A stretch of 64,000 nucleotides of DNA, from NCBI GenBank assembly GCA_964545715.1, contig CAZJHX010000023.1, positions 1 to 64,000 on the forward strand. Reading direction: 5' to 3'. Shown in pieces: positions 24,280-32,844 of the stretch. Made by a program: the position numbers and the translations under genes. The notes under the pieces are model-generated. The model was not told where the DNA came from. It made no database searches and worked only from the letters and a program-made list of their open reading frames with translations. Numbering within the stretch: position 1 is the first letter of the stretch; each line of letters starts with the position of its first letter. This DNA comes from CAZJHX01 sp964545715 (GTDB taxonomy: Bacteria; Myxococcota_A; UBA9042; GCA-2863065).

Positions 24280-25802
24280 GACGACCGCTGGTTTTGACAA
24301 TCCTCGCCGCGTGGACCCTGTCCTGCGGTGCTGAAGACGCCACTGAGCCGACGACAGCCGGGGACCTTCAGGCGCTGACCTCCCCGGACGGCAAAGCGGA
24401 CAAGGTGGGCGACCGCAGCGTGCTCTTCGACCTGACGGGCGAGCCGTCCATCACCGGCTTCGGCTACGTCGGCATCGCGGTTGTGAAGGATATCGACGGC
24501 GAGACCATGAAGGTGGAGAGCGAGCGCATCGTGCTGCACCCGCGGCCGGACGAGACCGTGGAGATCACGGTAACGCCGATGGGCGTAGTGGCCAGCCACA
24601 CCGACGATCTGCAGTACACGCTGTACGTGCGCGGCGAGGGCGAGGCATGGTGGTCTCTGCAGCTGCGGTATCCGGACGGCGAGGCGGTCTCGCGCTATGA
24701 GCAGGTGTCGCTGGATCTGCCTGACAAGCGACTGTCGTTTTACACGCGCAACGGCGACGGCGACCGCCTGCAGGGCGACGTCTCGCTGGAGGGTCTGCTG
24801 GGCGACCACACCGAGGTGGCGGTAGCCGTGTCGCCTTACGCCACATGGTTCAGCCTGGTCGGCGCCTACGACTACACATTGGACGCCGACTGCAGCGGAC
24901 GCGCCTGCACGGCCCCCAACACCGAGGGCCTGCTGGAGACGTACGTGCTGTCGCGTGCGGACCAGTTTCCCGAAGGCGGCGTGTACGACTCCCAGTCGCG
25001 CTCCTTCTTTGTGGGCAGCCTCACGGACGCCAGCATCACGCGCGTGTCGGCGGACGGCTATGAGCGAATCATCTTCGCGGGCGAGGACGGCGCCGGCACG
25101 CTGGGCATGACCATCGACCAGGACGAGCGGCAGCTGTGGGTCTGCAAGATCCTGGACAACGACACGCTGGACGGCGCGATCTGGATCTTTGACCTGGACA
25201 CCGAAGAGCGGGTGCACAACATCGATCTGGCGCAGGCCGCCGAGCACGCCAACTGCAACGACCTGGTGATCGCGACCCCGGGCGTGGCGCTGGTGGCCGA
25301 CCGCGAGCTGCCGCACATCTATCGCGTGGACGGCGAGCGCGAGACCGTAGAGATCTGGGCCAAGCACCACCTGTTGGAGTCGCATCTGGTCGGCACCAAC
25401 GGCATCGCGATCACACCCGATCGTAGCGCCGTCATCGCCACGAACTACCTGCCGGCGCGCCTGATGGTCATGCCGATGGACGACCCTGATGACGTCCAGA
25501 AGATCGACCTGCGCGGCGACGCCTTCTTCGACGGTCTGGGTGGCGCCGACGGCATCGTCTTCTACGGCAACGCGCTGTACGTGTCGTTTCCCAACAAGGT
25601 CGCGCGCGTCGTCCCCGAGGGGCGGTCCTGGCTGGACGCGCGCGTACAAACCGCCAAGCTGCCCGAGGGCGGCTACTCAGCCGTCACGCTGGCCGGCACC
25701 GACCTCTATCTGATCCGCGGGCAGGTCGTGAAGTACGTGCTCGGGTCCGACCCGGACCTGCCTTTCAAAATCCGGCGCTTCGACTGGAGCACGTTCGACT
25801 AG
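24276..25802 (+). CDS. Lipoprotein, SMP-30/NHL-like propeller
   Basis: This 508-residue protein starts at GTG 24276 in a GTGA overlap with the hydrolase stop. The signal is MRRPLVLTILAAWTLSC (Cys 17), followed by TSPDGKADKVGDRSV, a tail-proximal motif I have seen in other myxobacterial-type lipoproteins. Residues about 45-190 form a beta-sandwich-like domain, and 225-500 form blades such as GVYDSQSRSFFVGSL, ITRVSADG, and GTNGIAITPDRSAVI that resemble gluconolactonase/SMP-30 propellers. Metal-binding Asn/Asp positions are suggestive but not certain. It probably works with the co-transcribed surface hydrolase. Confidence 0.78.
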   Translation: MRRPLVLTILAAWTLSCGAEDATEPTTAGDLQALTSPDGKADKVGDRSVLFDLTGEPSITGFGYVGIAVVKDIDGETMKVESERIVLHPRPDETVEITVTPMGVVASHTDDLQYTLYVRGEGEAWWSLQLRYPDGEAVSRYEQVSLDLPDKRLSFYTRNGDGDRLQGDVSLEGLLGDHTEVAVAVSPYATWFSLVGAYDYTLDADCSGRACTAPNTEGLLETYVLSRADQFPEGGVYDSQSRSFFVGSLTDASITRVSADGYERIIFAGEDGAGTLGMTIDQDERQLWVCKILDNDTLDGAIWIFDLDTEERVHNIDLAQAAEHANCNDLVIATPGVALVADRELPHIYRVDGERETVEIWAKHHLLESHLVGTNGIAITPDRSAVIATNYLPARLMVMPMDDPDDVQKIDLRGDAFFDGLGGADGIVFYGNALYVSFPNKVARVVPEGRSWLDARVQTAKLPEGGYSAVTLAGTDLYLIRGQVVKYVLGSDPDLPFKIRRFDWSTFD

Positions 25803-25809
25803 ATCCAAC

Positions 25810-25835
25810 GGGGACGTGGCGCGTCTACGTTCCCC
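25810..25835 (+). terminator. GC-rich hairpin downstream of the hydrolase/propeller operon
   Basis: GGGGACGT (25810-25817) and ACGTTCCCC (25827-25835) pair with one bulged base, eight bases after the stop codon at 25802. There is no run of T after it, so it may be a weak terminator or an mRNA 3'-end stabiliser between convergent genes. The 120 bases to the next gene hold nothing else convincing. Confidence 0.4.
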
Positions 25836-25922
25836 ATGCTCGATCAACGCCTCCCTGCTCTCGCTCTGATCATCACACTCTGCCTCGTGTCGTGCTGCCG
25901 GCGGACCTGCCGTCAGGCTAAA

Positions 25923-26624
25923 CTAAAGCAGTGGGAACCGGGTCGCGCTCAGGTGCCCGTCATCGTCCGTGGTGAAGTGCGCGCGCGCTCCCTCGGGCAG
26001 CAACGTCTCGTCGACGGTGCAGGCGGCATCGAAGACGTGGGTGACCAGCACGCGCGTAACCTGTGACGAGCGGTTCTCGAAGCTGCCGTGAAACGTCAGG
26101 CAGTGGTGCAGGCTGACGTCGCCGGGCTCGAGCTCCACCGGGATCGCGGCGTCCAGCTCGGCCGGCGAGAGATCGGCGACCGCGCCTGGCGCGATGATGT
26201 CGCCAAAGACATCCGTATCGCCTGACCACGGGGTCTCGTGGCTGCGGCCCAGGACGTACAGGCAGCCGGTCTCGACGGTTGACGGGGTCAGCGCCAGCCG
26301 CACCGAGATCGTCGCCGGGGGGCGCAGATACCCGGTGTAGGTGACGTCGCGATGCCACTCAACCCGGTGGTCCCCGGGGGGCTTGAACAGCAGACCGTCC
26401 TGCAGCAGCTGGACGCGCTCACAGCCCAGCGCCTGCGCCCCCAGGCGTCCGACGTGGGCGCCCGGAGCAAAGACCGCGTCGAGCGTGCGTGGCGCGGGCA
26501 GCTGGACCAGCGCGGTGGGTGTGGGGACCAGCCGGGTGGCGGCGACATCGAGGGCGGCGACAACTTCCGGCGCCACCGCTTGACGGACCACAGCCCACCC
26601 GTTTTTAGCAAAGAAGCGCTCCAT
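25923..26624 (-). CDS. Phytanoyl-CoA dioxygenase (PhyH) family protein
   Basis: This 233-residue protein has the Fe(II)/2-oxoglutarate dioxygenase jelly-roll. The iron ligands are His and Asp in EWHRDVTYTGYL (about 88-99) and the distal His in LTFHGSFENRS. The 2-oxoglutarate-binding Arg is in SSQVTRVLVTHVF. The opening FAKNGWAVVRQAVAPEVVAAL is the usual PhyH start. It probably hydroxylates a small molecule, but the substrate cannot be told. It shares one base (TGATG) with the upstream small lipoprotein gene, so the two are translationally coupled. Confidence 0.85.
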   Translation of the reverse strand: MERFFAKNGWAVVRQAVAPEVVAALDVAATRLVPTPTALVQLPAPRTLDAVFAPGAHVGRLGAQALGCERVQLLQDGLLFKPPGDHRVEWHRDVTYTGYLRPPATISVRLALTPSTVETGCLYVLGRSHETPWSGDTDVFGDIIAPGAVADLSPAELDAAIPVELEPGDVSLHHCLTFHGSFENRSSQVTRVLVTHVFDAACTVDETLLPEGARAHFTTDDDGHLSATRFPLL

Positions 26625-26986
26625 CAGCGCTGGGGGAGCTTGATGTCGACCGTGCGCGTCTTGCCACGCTGCAGCTCGAACCAGCGCGAGGGAAACGGTG
26701 CGCGATGGGGCAGCTGCACCATGACGCGGTAGGCGCCGACCGGCAGCTCCTTGAAGCTGAAGCGGCCGTCGGTCAGGACCTGCTCGCCGTAGGGCTCCAT
26801 CAGGCGCTGCAGCTCGACCACGACCTCACCGGTGATGGGCTGGCCCTGAGCGGAGAGGACACGCCCGGTGAGATTGCAGTCGCCGCGCGGCCGCTCGACC
26901 ACCGGGTCTGACGGCGTCACCACCTGGGGGCTCGAGCAGCCTGCGAGGAGGACGAGGGCGACGAGTGTGAGGCGCATCGTGGGCAT
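26624..26986 (-). CDS. Small lipoprotein with carboxypeptidase-regulatory-like domain
   Basis: This 120-residue protein has signal MPTMRLTLVALVLLAGC and lipid-modified Cys 17. Residues about 38-118 form a transthyretin/CarboxypepD_reg-like beta-sandwich, with NLTGRVLSAQGQPITGEVVV, TDGRFSFKELPVGAYRVMV and a final TVDIKLP strand. Such domains help fold or attach other proteins and have no catalysis. Only 14 bases separate its ATG 26986 from the divergent helicase start; ATG 26977 is possible. The pairing with a dioxygenase is not a known arrangement. Confidence 0.75.
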   Translation of the reverse strand: MPTMRLTLVALVLLAGCSSPQVVTPSDPVVERPRGDCNLTGRVLSAQGQPITGEVVVELQRLMEPYGEQVLTDGRFSFKELPVGAYRVMVQLPHRAPFPSRWFELQRGKTRTVDIKLPQR

Positions 26987-27000
26987 GATACGGTGCCGCG

Positions 27001-29502
27001 ATGGCCGAAGAAAGCCGGCTCGAGTTCGAGGGCGTCCGCGACGGCGACGAGGCGATGGAGACCTTCCTCGAGTGGGTCATGGCGCGCGGGATCGACCTGT
27101 ACGAGGCCCAGGAAGAGGCCGTGCTGGAGCTGTTTGCCGGCAACCACGTCATCTTGAACACGCCGACCGGCTCGGGAAAGTCGCTGGTGGCGGTGGCCAT
27201 GCATTATCGCGGGCTGGTGCGCGGCGAGCGGTCGTTTTACACGTCGCCGATCAAGGCGCTGGTCAGCGAGAAGTTCTTTTCTCTGTGCGAGACCTTCGGC
27301 GCCGACCACGTGGGCATGCTGACGGGAGACGCGGCGATCAACCGGGATGCGCCGATCGTGTGCTGCACCGCAGAGATCCTGGCGAACATCGCGCTGCGCG
27401 AAGGCAGTGAGGCGGACGTGGACCACGTCATCATGGACGAGTTTCACTATTACGCGGACCGGGACCGGGGCATGGCGTGGCAGATCCCTCTGGTGACCTT
27501 GCCGCAGGCCACGTTTTTGCTGATGTCGGCGACGTTGGGCGACCTGACGGACATCGAAGAGAGCATCTACGAGCAGACCGAGCGGGACGTGTCGGTAGTG
27601 CGGTCCAACCAGCGACCGGTGCCGCTATCGTTTGACTACCGAGAGTCCACCATTCACGAGACGATGCGGGAGCTGGTCGACCAGGGGCGGGCGCCCATCT
27701 ACGTGGTGAACTTCAGCCAGCGCGAGGCTGCCGAGACCGCCCAGGGGCTGATGAGCGTGGACTTTTGCTCCAAGGAGGAGAAGCGGGCCATTGGCAAGGC
27801 CCTGCACGGCTTCGAGTTCAACAGCGCGTACGGCAAGGACATGAGCCGGTACGTGCGGCACGGGATCGGGCTCCACCACGCGGGGCTGCTGCCGCGCTAT
27901 CGCCGCATGGTGGAGCGGCTCGCGCAGCAGGGCATGCTGAAGGTCATCTCGGGCACGGACACGCTGGGCGTGGGCGTGAACGTGCCGATTCGCACGGTGC
28001 TGTTCACCAAGCTGTGCAAGTTTGACGGCGAGAAGGTGCGCATTCTGACTGTGCGGGACTTCAAGCAGATCGCGGGGCGCGCCGGGCGCAAGGGATACGA
28101 CGACGAGGGCTGGGTGGCGGCGCAGGCGCCCGAGCACGTGATCGAGAACAAGAAGCTGGAGTCCAAAGCGGCCCAGCAGGGCAGAAAGCGCTTCAAGCGC
28201 AAAGAGCCGCCCAAACGCGGGTACGTGCCGTGGAACAAGGCCACCTTCCGCAAGCTGATCGACGGCGATCCGGAGCCGCTCACCAGTGTGTTCGACGTCG
28301 ATCAGGGCATGATCTTGAACCTGATTCAGGGCGGCGACGGCTATCGAGGAATCATCGATCTGATCGACGTCGCGCACGTGCACGCGGGCGCTAAGAAGCG
28401 GCTGCGGCGCCAGGCGGCCAAGATGTTCAAGGCCCTGCGCGCGGCGGGCATCGTGGTGGTCGACGGACGCGACGTCTCGGTGGCCGAGGGGCTACAGCGC
28501 ACCTTCTCGATGCACCACACGCTGTCGCTGTATCTGGTCGAGGCGCTGGGCCGGCTGGATGAGTCCAGCGAGACGTACTCCATGGACATCATAACGCTGT
28601 GTGAGTCCATCCTGGAGAACCCGCGCGCGATCCTGCTGCGCCAGCTGGACAAGGCCAAAGGCGACCTGATCAACCGGCTGAAGGCCGAGGGTGTGCAATA
28701 CGACGAGCGCATGGCGGAGCTGGAGAAGGTCACCTACCCGCGCCCCAAGAAGGAGTGGATCTGGCAGACCTTCGACGAGTTCATCGAGCGCCATCCCTGG
28801 GTCAGCACCGAGAACATCCGCGTGAAGTCGATCGTACGGGAGATGATCGAGCGCTACATCAGCTTTGAGGACTACGTGAAGGACTACGGCATGCAGCGCA
28901 TGGAGGGCGTGCTGCTGCGCTATGTCAGCCAGGCGTACAAGACGCTGATGACGGGCGTACCCGACGCGCTCGAGACCGACGACGTGGTCGACGCGCGCGC
29001 GTTCTTGCGGGCCATGCTGGCACGTGTAGACAGCTCGCTGGTCTCCGAGTGGGAGCACATGCGCGACTTCCGCGAGCAGGCGCCCGACGACCCGTTTGCC
29101 GAGGTTCGTGCGCGGGCACCGGACACCGACCCACGCGCATTTCGGGCACGGATCCGGGCAGAGCTGCATCAGCTGGTGCGAGAGCTCTCCCGCCGGGACT
29201 ACGAGGCGGCGCTGCGATCGATTCGCCACATGCCGGACTCGCCGTGGACCGCGGACACGCTGGAGAGCGGACTGGCGGACTTTTACGAGGACTACGAGGC
29301 CGTGCTCTTCAACCACGCCGCGCGGCTGTCGGACAAGACGATCATGCGCGAGGACGGACACCGGCGCTGGGCGGTGACGCAGAAGCTCGTGGACCCCGAG
29401 GGCGACAATCTGTGGTGCCTGGAGGGCGTGATCGATCTCAACGACATCGCCGACGACGACCTGGACGGCCCGCTCACGGAGCTTGTGAGCATAGGCGTCT
29501 AA
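27001..29502 (+). CDS. DEAD/DEAH-box helicase with DUF3516
   Basis: This 833-residue superfamily 2 helicase shows Walker A TPTGSGKS (54-61), Walker B DEFH (146-149), motif III in LLMSATLGD, and motif VI QIAGRAGRKG. The last ~400 residues correspond to the DUF3516 region found with such helicases in Actinobacteria and Myxobacteria; YEDYEAVLFNHAARLSDKT is near the end. It is likely an RNA or DNA unwinding enzyme in the cytoplasm; the specific substrate is not known. Its end overlaps the convergent site-2 protease gene by four bases. Codon use matches the flanking genes. Confidence 0.9.
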   Translation: MAEESRLEFEGVRDGDEAMETFLEWVMARGIDLYEAQEEAVLELFAGNHVILNTPTGSGKSLVAVAMHYRGLVRGERSFYTSPIKALVSEKFFSLCETFGADHVGMLTGDAAINRDAPIVCCTAEILANIALREGSEADVDHVIMDEFHYYADRDRGMAWQIPLVTLPQATFLLMSATLGDLTDIEESIYEQTERDVSVVRSNQRPVPLSFDYRESTIHETMRELVDQGRAPIYVVNFSQREAAETAQGLMSVDFCSKEEKRAIGKALHGFEFNSAYGKDMSRYVRHGIGLHHAGLLPRYRRMVERLAQQGMLKVISGTDTLGVGVNVPIRTVLFTKLCKFDGEKVRILTVRDFKQIAGRAGRKGYDDEGWVAAQAPEHVIENKKLESKAAQQGRKRFKRKEPPKRGYVPWNKATFRKLIDGDPEPLTSVFDVDQGMILNLIQGGDGYRGIIDLIDVAHVHAGAKKRLRRQAAKMFKALRAAGIVVVDGRDVSVAEGLQRTFSMHHTLSLYLVEALGRLDESSETYSMDIITLCESILENPRAILLRQLDKAKGDLINRLKAEGVQYDERMAELEKVTYPRPKKEWIWQTFDEFIERHPWVSTENIRVKSIVREMIERYISFEDYVKDYGMQRMEGVLLRYVSQAYKTLMTGVPDALETDDVVDARAFLRAMLARVDSSLVSEWEHMRDFREQAPDDPFAEVRARAPDTDPRAFRARIRAELHQLVRELSRRDYEAALRSIRHMPDSPWTADTLESGLADFYEDYEAVLFNHAARLSDKTIMREDGHRRWAVTQKLVDPEGDNLWCLEGVIDLNDIADDDLDGPLTELVSIGV

Positions 29503-30698
29503 GGCAACAGTCGGCCGAATCTGGGGTCTGAGCGCAGCGGCTCCAGGTCGGGATCGGTGTCCAACAGCTCCTGCTCTTCAAAGCCGGCGGCCACCGCCTG
29601 GGTGAGCCGGGCCAGGGCGTCATCCACGCGACCCGTCCGCGCCAGGGCGCAGGCCGCGTTGTAGGCCAGCGGGGAGATCGCGTATGGCGTGCGCGCCTCG
29701 AGCAGCAGCGCTTCAAAAGTGGCGATGGCGGCGGCGTTCTTGTCGTCCTGCAGCAGCCGGATGCCCGTCTCGGCCGCCTTGAGCAGGTCGCCGTCGCGCG
29801 CCAGGTCGGCCATGTCGCCGTACTCGGTCAGCCGCTCGACGAGCTGGCTGGACGGCTTGTACGGGGCCATCTGCAGCGCCGCGGCCGAGGCCTGCAGCGG
29901 GTCGCCCTGATCGAGCTTGGCCCACGCCAGCACCTCCAGCGCACTGGCACGCAGATGTTTGGACTGGGCCTGCTCCAGCAGCTGCCCACAGATGGTCTCG
30001 GCCTCATCGGCGCGTCCTGCGCGCAGGCGCGTCCAGGCCTCGTCAATGCGTGCGAGCAGTGGCTCGTCCTGCGCGGATTGGTGATGCTCCTTCAAGCCGG
30101 TCCAGCTGATCCAGCCGCAGTAGCCCGCCACCAGGGCAGCCCAGGTCCAACCGGCCGCCAAAGCCGCGATCACCGCCGCCGCGGACACGGCGATGGACAG
30201 GCGCTGAGCAGGGCGTGTGCCCGAGCGGCCGGTCACCATCTCCCAGCCGGCTTCGACGACGTGACCGCCATCCAGAGGCATGATCGGCAGCAGATTCAGG
30301 GCGCCCCAGCCCAGGTTCACCCACAACAGCTGGTAGACGATCCAGCGGCTGGTGCTCTCGCGCGGCAGGTCCAACAGCGGCGCCACCAGCAGCACTACGC
30401 CTCCCGCGACGAACCCGGCGCCCGGACCGGCCAGGCTGATCAACATGCGCCGCCCGGCGGTCATCTGGTCGGAGACCGTAAAGGACGTCAGGCCGCCAAA
30501 CGCGTACAGCTGGATGCTGGCCTTACAGCCGAAGCGCCGCGCCGCGAGCGCATGACCGAGCTCGTGAAGCAGCACGGAGACGGTGACGACCCCGATCCAA
30601 CCCACGACCTCCGCGAGATCGGCGAGCCCCATACCCAGCAGGCCGGCCATCATGAAGAAGCCGATGTTGATTTTGAGTGGAAACCCGAGGATGGACAT
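29499..30698 (-). CDS. M50 site-2 protease with TPR-like C-terminus
   Basis: This is a 399-residue membrane protein from ATG 30698 (MSILGFPLKINIGFFMM); an upstream extension to 30794 is unlikely because it lacks homologous character. The zinc protease motif HELGH lies in the second transmembrane segment (VSVLLHELGHALAARRFG). The second catalytic motif is NLLPIMPLDGGHVVEAG, so the intramembrane active site is complete. Further membrane segments lie at about 90-115 and 170-200. Residues ~215-399 are helical repeats like TPRs (DEAETICGQLLEQAQ, LARTGRVDDALARLTQAV). It probably cleaves a membrane-bound protein in the lipid bilayer; no anti-sigma factor substrate is linked. Confidence 0.88.
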   Translation of the reverse strand: MSILGFPLKINIGFFMMAGLLGMGLADLAEVVGWIGVVTVSVLLHELGHALAARRFGCKASIQLYAFGGLTSFTVSDQMTAGRRMLISLAGPGAGFVAGGVVLLVAPLLDLPRESTSRWIVYQLLWVNLGWGALNLLPIMPLDGGHVVEAGWEMVTGRSGTRPAQRLSIAVSAAAVIAALAAGWTWAALVAGYCGWISWTGLKEHHQSAQDEPLLARIDEAWTRLRAGRADEAETICGQLLEQAQSKHLRASALEVLAWAKLDQGDPLQASAAALQMAPYKPSSQLVERLTEYGDMADLARDGDLLKAAETGIRLLQDDKNAAAIATFEALLLEARTPYAISPLAYNAACALARTGRVDDALARLTQAVAAGFEEQELLDTDPDLEPLRSDPRFGRLLP

Positions 30699-30717
30699 CA
30701 GGCTGGATATCTTATCG

Positions 30718-32790
30718 CTATGCGATCTTCTCCAACAGCGTAGGGACGTGCTCGGCGGGCAAGCTGGGCCGGGCGAAGTAGTAGCCCTGACCAAACTCGC
30801 ACCTCAGACCCTTGAGCCGGTCGAGCTGCGCGGCCTCTTCGATGCCCTCGGCAACGACCTCCAGCCCCATGTTTTGCGCCAACGCCAGGATGGCGCGCAC
30901 GATCTTGAGGTCCGTGGATCCTTTCATGATCCCGTCGACCAGCGAGCGGTCGATTTTGACGCGGTCGATCGGGAAGCGACGCAGGTAGCTCAGGCTGGAG
31001 TAGCCCGTGCCGAAGTCGTCGATGTCGATGGCGATACCGTGATCGCGCAGCCGCTGCAGCATGCCGGCGACCTGATCCTGGCGCGTCATCAGCAGGTTCT
31101 CGGTGATCTCCAGCGTCAGGCAGCGCGGCGGCAGGCCCGAATCGGCCACGATCTCGAGGATGCAGTCGACAAAGTCCGGCTCGCGGAACTGACGCGGCGA
31201 GAGGTTCACGCTGATGGTGACCTCCTGCCCATGACGCTCGTTCCAGCGGCGCATCTCCTCGCACGCGGACTTCAGGACCCAGTAGCCCAGCGGTACGATC
31301 AGGCCCGTCTCTTCAGCGATGGGGATGAACGCGCCGGGTGAGACGAGCCCGCGCTCGGGGCATGGCCAGCGTACCAGCGCCTCGAAGCCGTTTATGGCCA
31401 GGGTGCGCAGGTCCATGATCGGCTGGAAGAAGACGACGAGCTGCTCCTGGCGCAGGGCATGGCGCAGCGCGTTCTCCAGCTGCAGGCGCTCCATGGCCGA
31501 CGCGTGCAACGCCGGGTCAAACGTCACGTGGCAGCCACCGCCGGCGTGCTTGGCGCGATACAGCGCGATATCGGCGTCCCGCAGCAGGTCGCCGGGCCCC
31601 GTATACGCCAGCAGGCTGTGCACGATCCCGATGCTGACGCTGGTAAAGACCTCTTTGCCGATGATCTCGATCGGCCGCGCAAACACCTCGTGAATGCGCT
31701 CAGCAGTGCGATGGGTATCGACCGCCAGGCTCACGTCTTCCAGCAGGATGGCGAACTCGTCGCCGCCGAAGCGCGCGATGGTGTCGCCGGGGCGCAAGCA
31801 GCCGCGCAGACGGTTGGCGACCTCGGTCAGCAGCTGGTCGCCCGCCACATGGCCGAGGCTGTCGTTGATGACCTTGAAGCGGTCCAGATCCATGAACAGC
31901 ACCGCAAACCGTTCCCGGCGACGGCCACGCATCCGGTCGACCGCCGCCTGCAGCTTGTCCTCGAACATCGTGCGGTTCGGCAGGCCGGTCAGCGGGTCGT
32001 GCAGCGCCTCATAGATCAGCTGCTCTTCGGTGCGCTTGCGCTGAGTGATGTCCGACTGAGACCCGGCCATCCGGTAGGGGCGTCCGTGTACGTCGCACAC
32101 GGCGAGGCCGCGGCACAGCATCCAGCGGTAGGTGCCGTCCTCGTGCCGAATACGGTACTCGAACTCCAGGTGCTCGGTGTCACCGTCCACATGCGACTTC
32201 ACCGCCGCCGCCAGCGCCGAGCGATCGTCGTGGTGGATACGGGCGTGCCAGTCTGTCGGCGAGATGCGGTCGTCCTGCTCGGGCAGGCCGATCATCGCCA
32301 TCCAGCGCGCAGACACGTACAGCACCTCGGCGCGCAGATCCCAGTCCCACAGACCGTCGTTGGCGCCGCGGGTCGCCACCGCATATCGCTCTTCGCTGGC
32401 GGTCAGCTCCTGCTGGATCTTGCGTCGCTCCAGCGCGTAGTTGACGGCGCGGGTGAGGCCGACGGGGGTGATGCGATCCTTGACGATATAGTCCTGGGCG
32501 CCGTTGCTCAGCGCCTGGATCGCCAGCGTCTCCTCGGACATCCCGCTTTGCACGATGATGGGAAGAAGCGGCGCCGCCTGGCGCACGCGCATGAAGGTCA
32601 GCAGGCCTTCGCTGTCTCCAACACACAGATCGATCACGCCCACGTCGTAGGCGCCGGTCTCCAGCTTGCCCAGCGCCTCGGCCAGGCAGACGGCGTGATC
32701 CACCTTAAACCCGGACGTGCGCAGGATCCCTGTCAGGTACACCGCGTCAGGACGGTTGTCCTCCAGCAGCAGTACATTCGTGTGCGTCAT
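30718..32790 (-). CDS. REC-PAS-GGDEF-EAL cyclic di-GMP protein
   Basis: This 690-residue protein starts at ATG 32790 behind a GGGGGAA ribosome-binding site; a TTG six codons upstream is less likely. Domains in order are a receiver (about 1-115) with the acidic pair LLEDN, a phosphoacceptor Asp in GVIDLCVGDS and Lys in IVKDR. A PAS domain (about 135-260) precedes a GGDEF cyclase with intact RFGGDEFAILL (about 255-430) and an EAL phosphodiesterase (about 440-690). The latter has FEALVRW, the Glu in EITENLL, DIDDFGTGYSSLS and VVAEGIE. Both synthetic and degrading motifs are intact, so net activity depends on phosphorylation and PAS ligand. No histidine kinase is linked. The PilZ protein of this window is a possible downstream target. 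Confidence 0.93.
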   Translation of the reverse strand: MTHTNVLLLEDNRPDAVYLTGILRTSGFKVDHAVCLAEALGKLETGAYDVGVIDLCVGDSEGLLTFMRVRQAAPLLPIIVQSGMSEETLAIQALSNGAQDYIVKDRITPVGLTRAVNYALERRKIQQELTASEERYAVATRGANDGLWDWDLRAEVLYVSARWMAMIGLPEQDDRISPTDWHARIHHDDRSALAAAVKSHVDGDTEHLEFEYRIRHEDGTYRWMLCRGLAVCDVHGRPYRMAGSQSDITQRKRTEEQLIYEALHDPLTGLPNRTMFEDKLQAAVDRMRGRRRERFAVLFMDLDRFKVINDSLGHVAGDQLLTEVANRLRGCLRPGDTIARFGGDEFAILLEDVSLAVDTHRTAERIHEVFARPIEIIGKEVFTSVSIGIVHSLLAYTGPGDLLRDADIALYRAKHAGGGCHVTFDPALHASAMERLQLENALRHALRQEQLVVFFQPIMDLRTLAINGFEALVRWPCPERGLVSPGAFIPIAEETGLIVPLGYWVLKSACEEMRRWNERHGQEVTISVNLSPRQFREPDFVDCILEIVADSGLPPRCLTLEITENLLMTRQDQVAGMLQRLRDHGIAIDIDDFGTGYSSLSYLRRFPIDRVKIDRSLVDGIMKGSTDLKIVRAILALAQNMGLEVVAEGIEEAAQLDRLKGLRCEFGQGYYFARPSLPAEHVPTLLEKIA

Positions 32791-32844
32791 GCAGTTCCCC
32801 CGGCGCAAGTGTCCGTTTACTTTGGGAACTGGTCAAAAAACTAG

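Noticed and set aside
25836..26066. Plus-strand frame beginning with a lipoprotein-like signal (LALIITLCLVSCC)
   Set aside because: After 28 residues it runs antisense through the PhyH gene and has no ribosome-binding site. The hydrophobic start in a short gap is probably chance, though a truncated lipoprotein remnant cannot be excluded.
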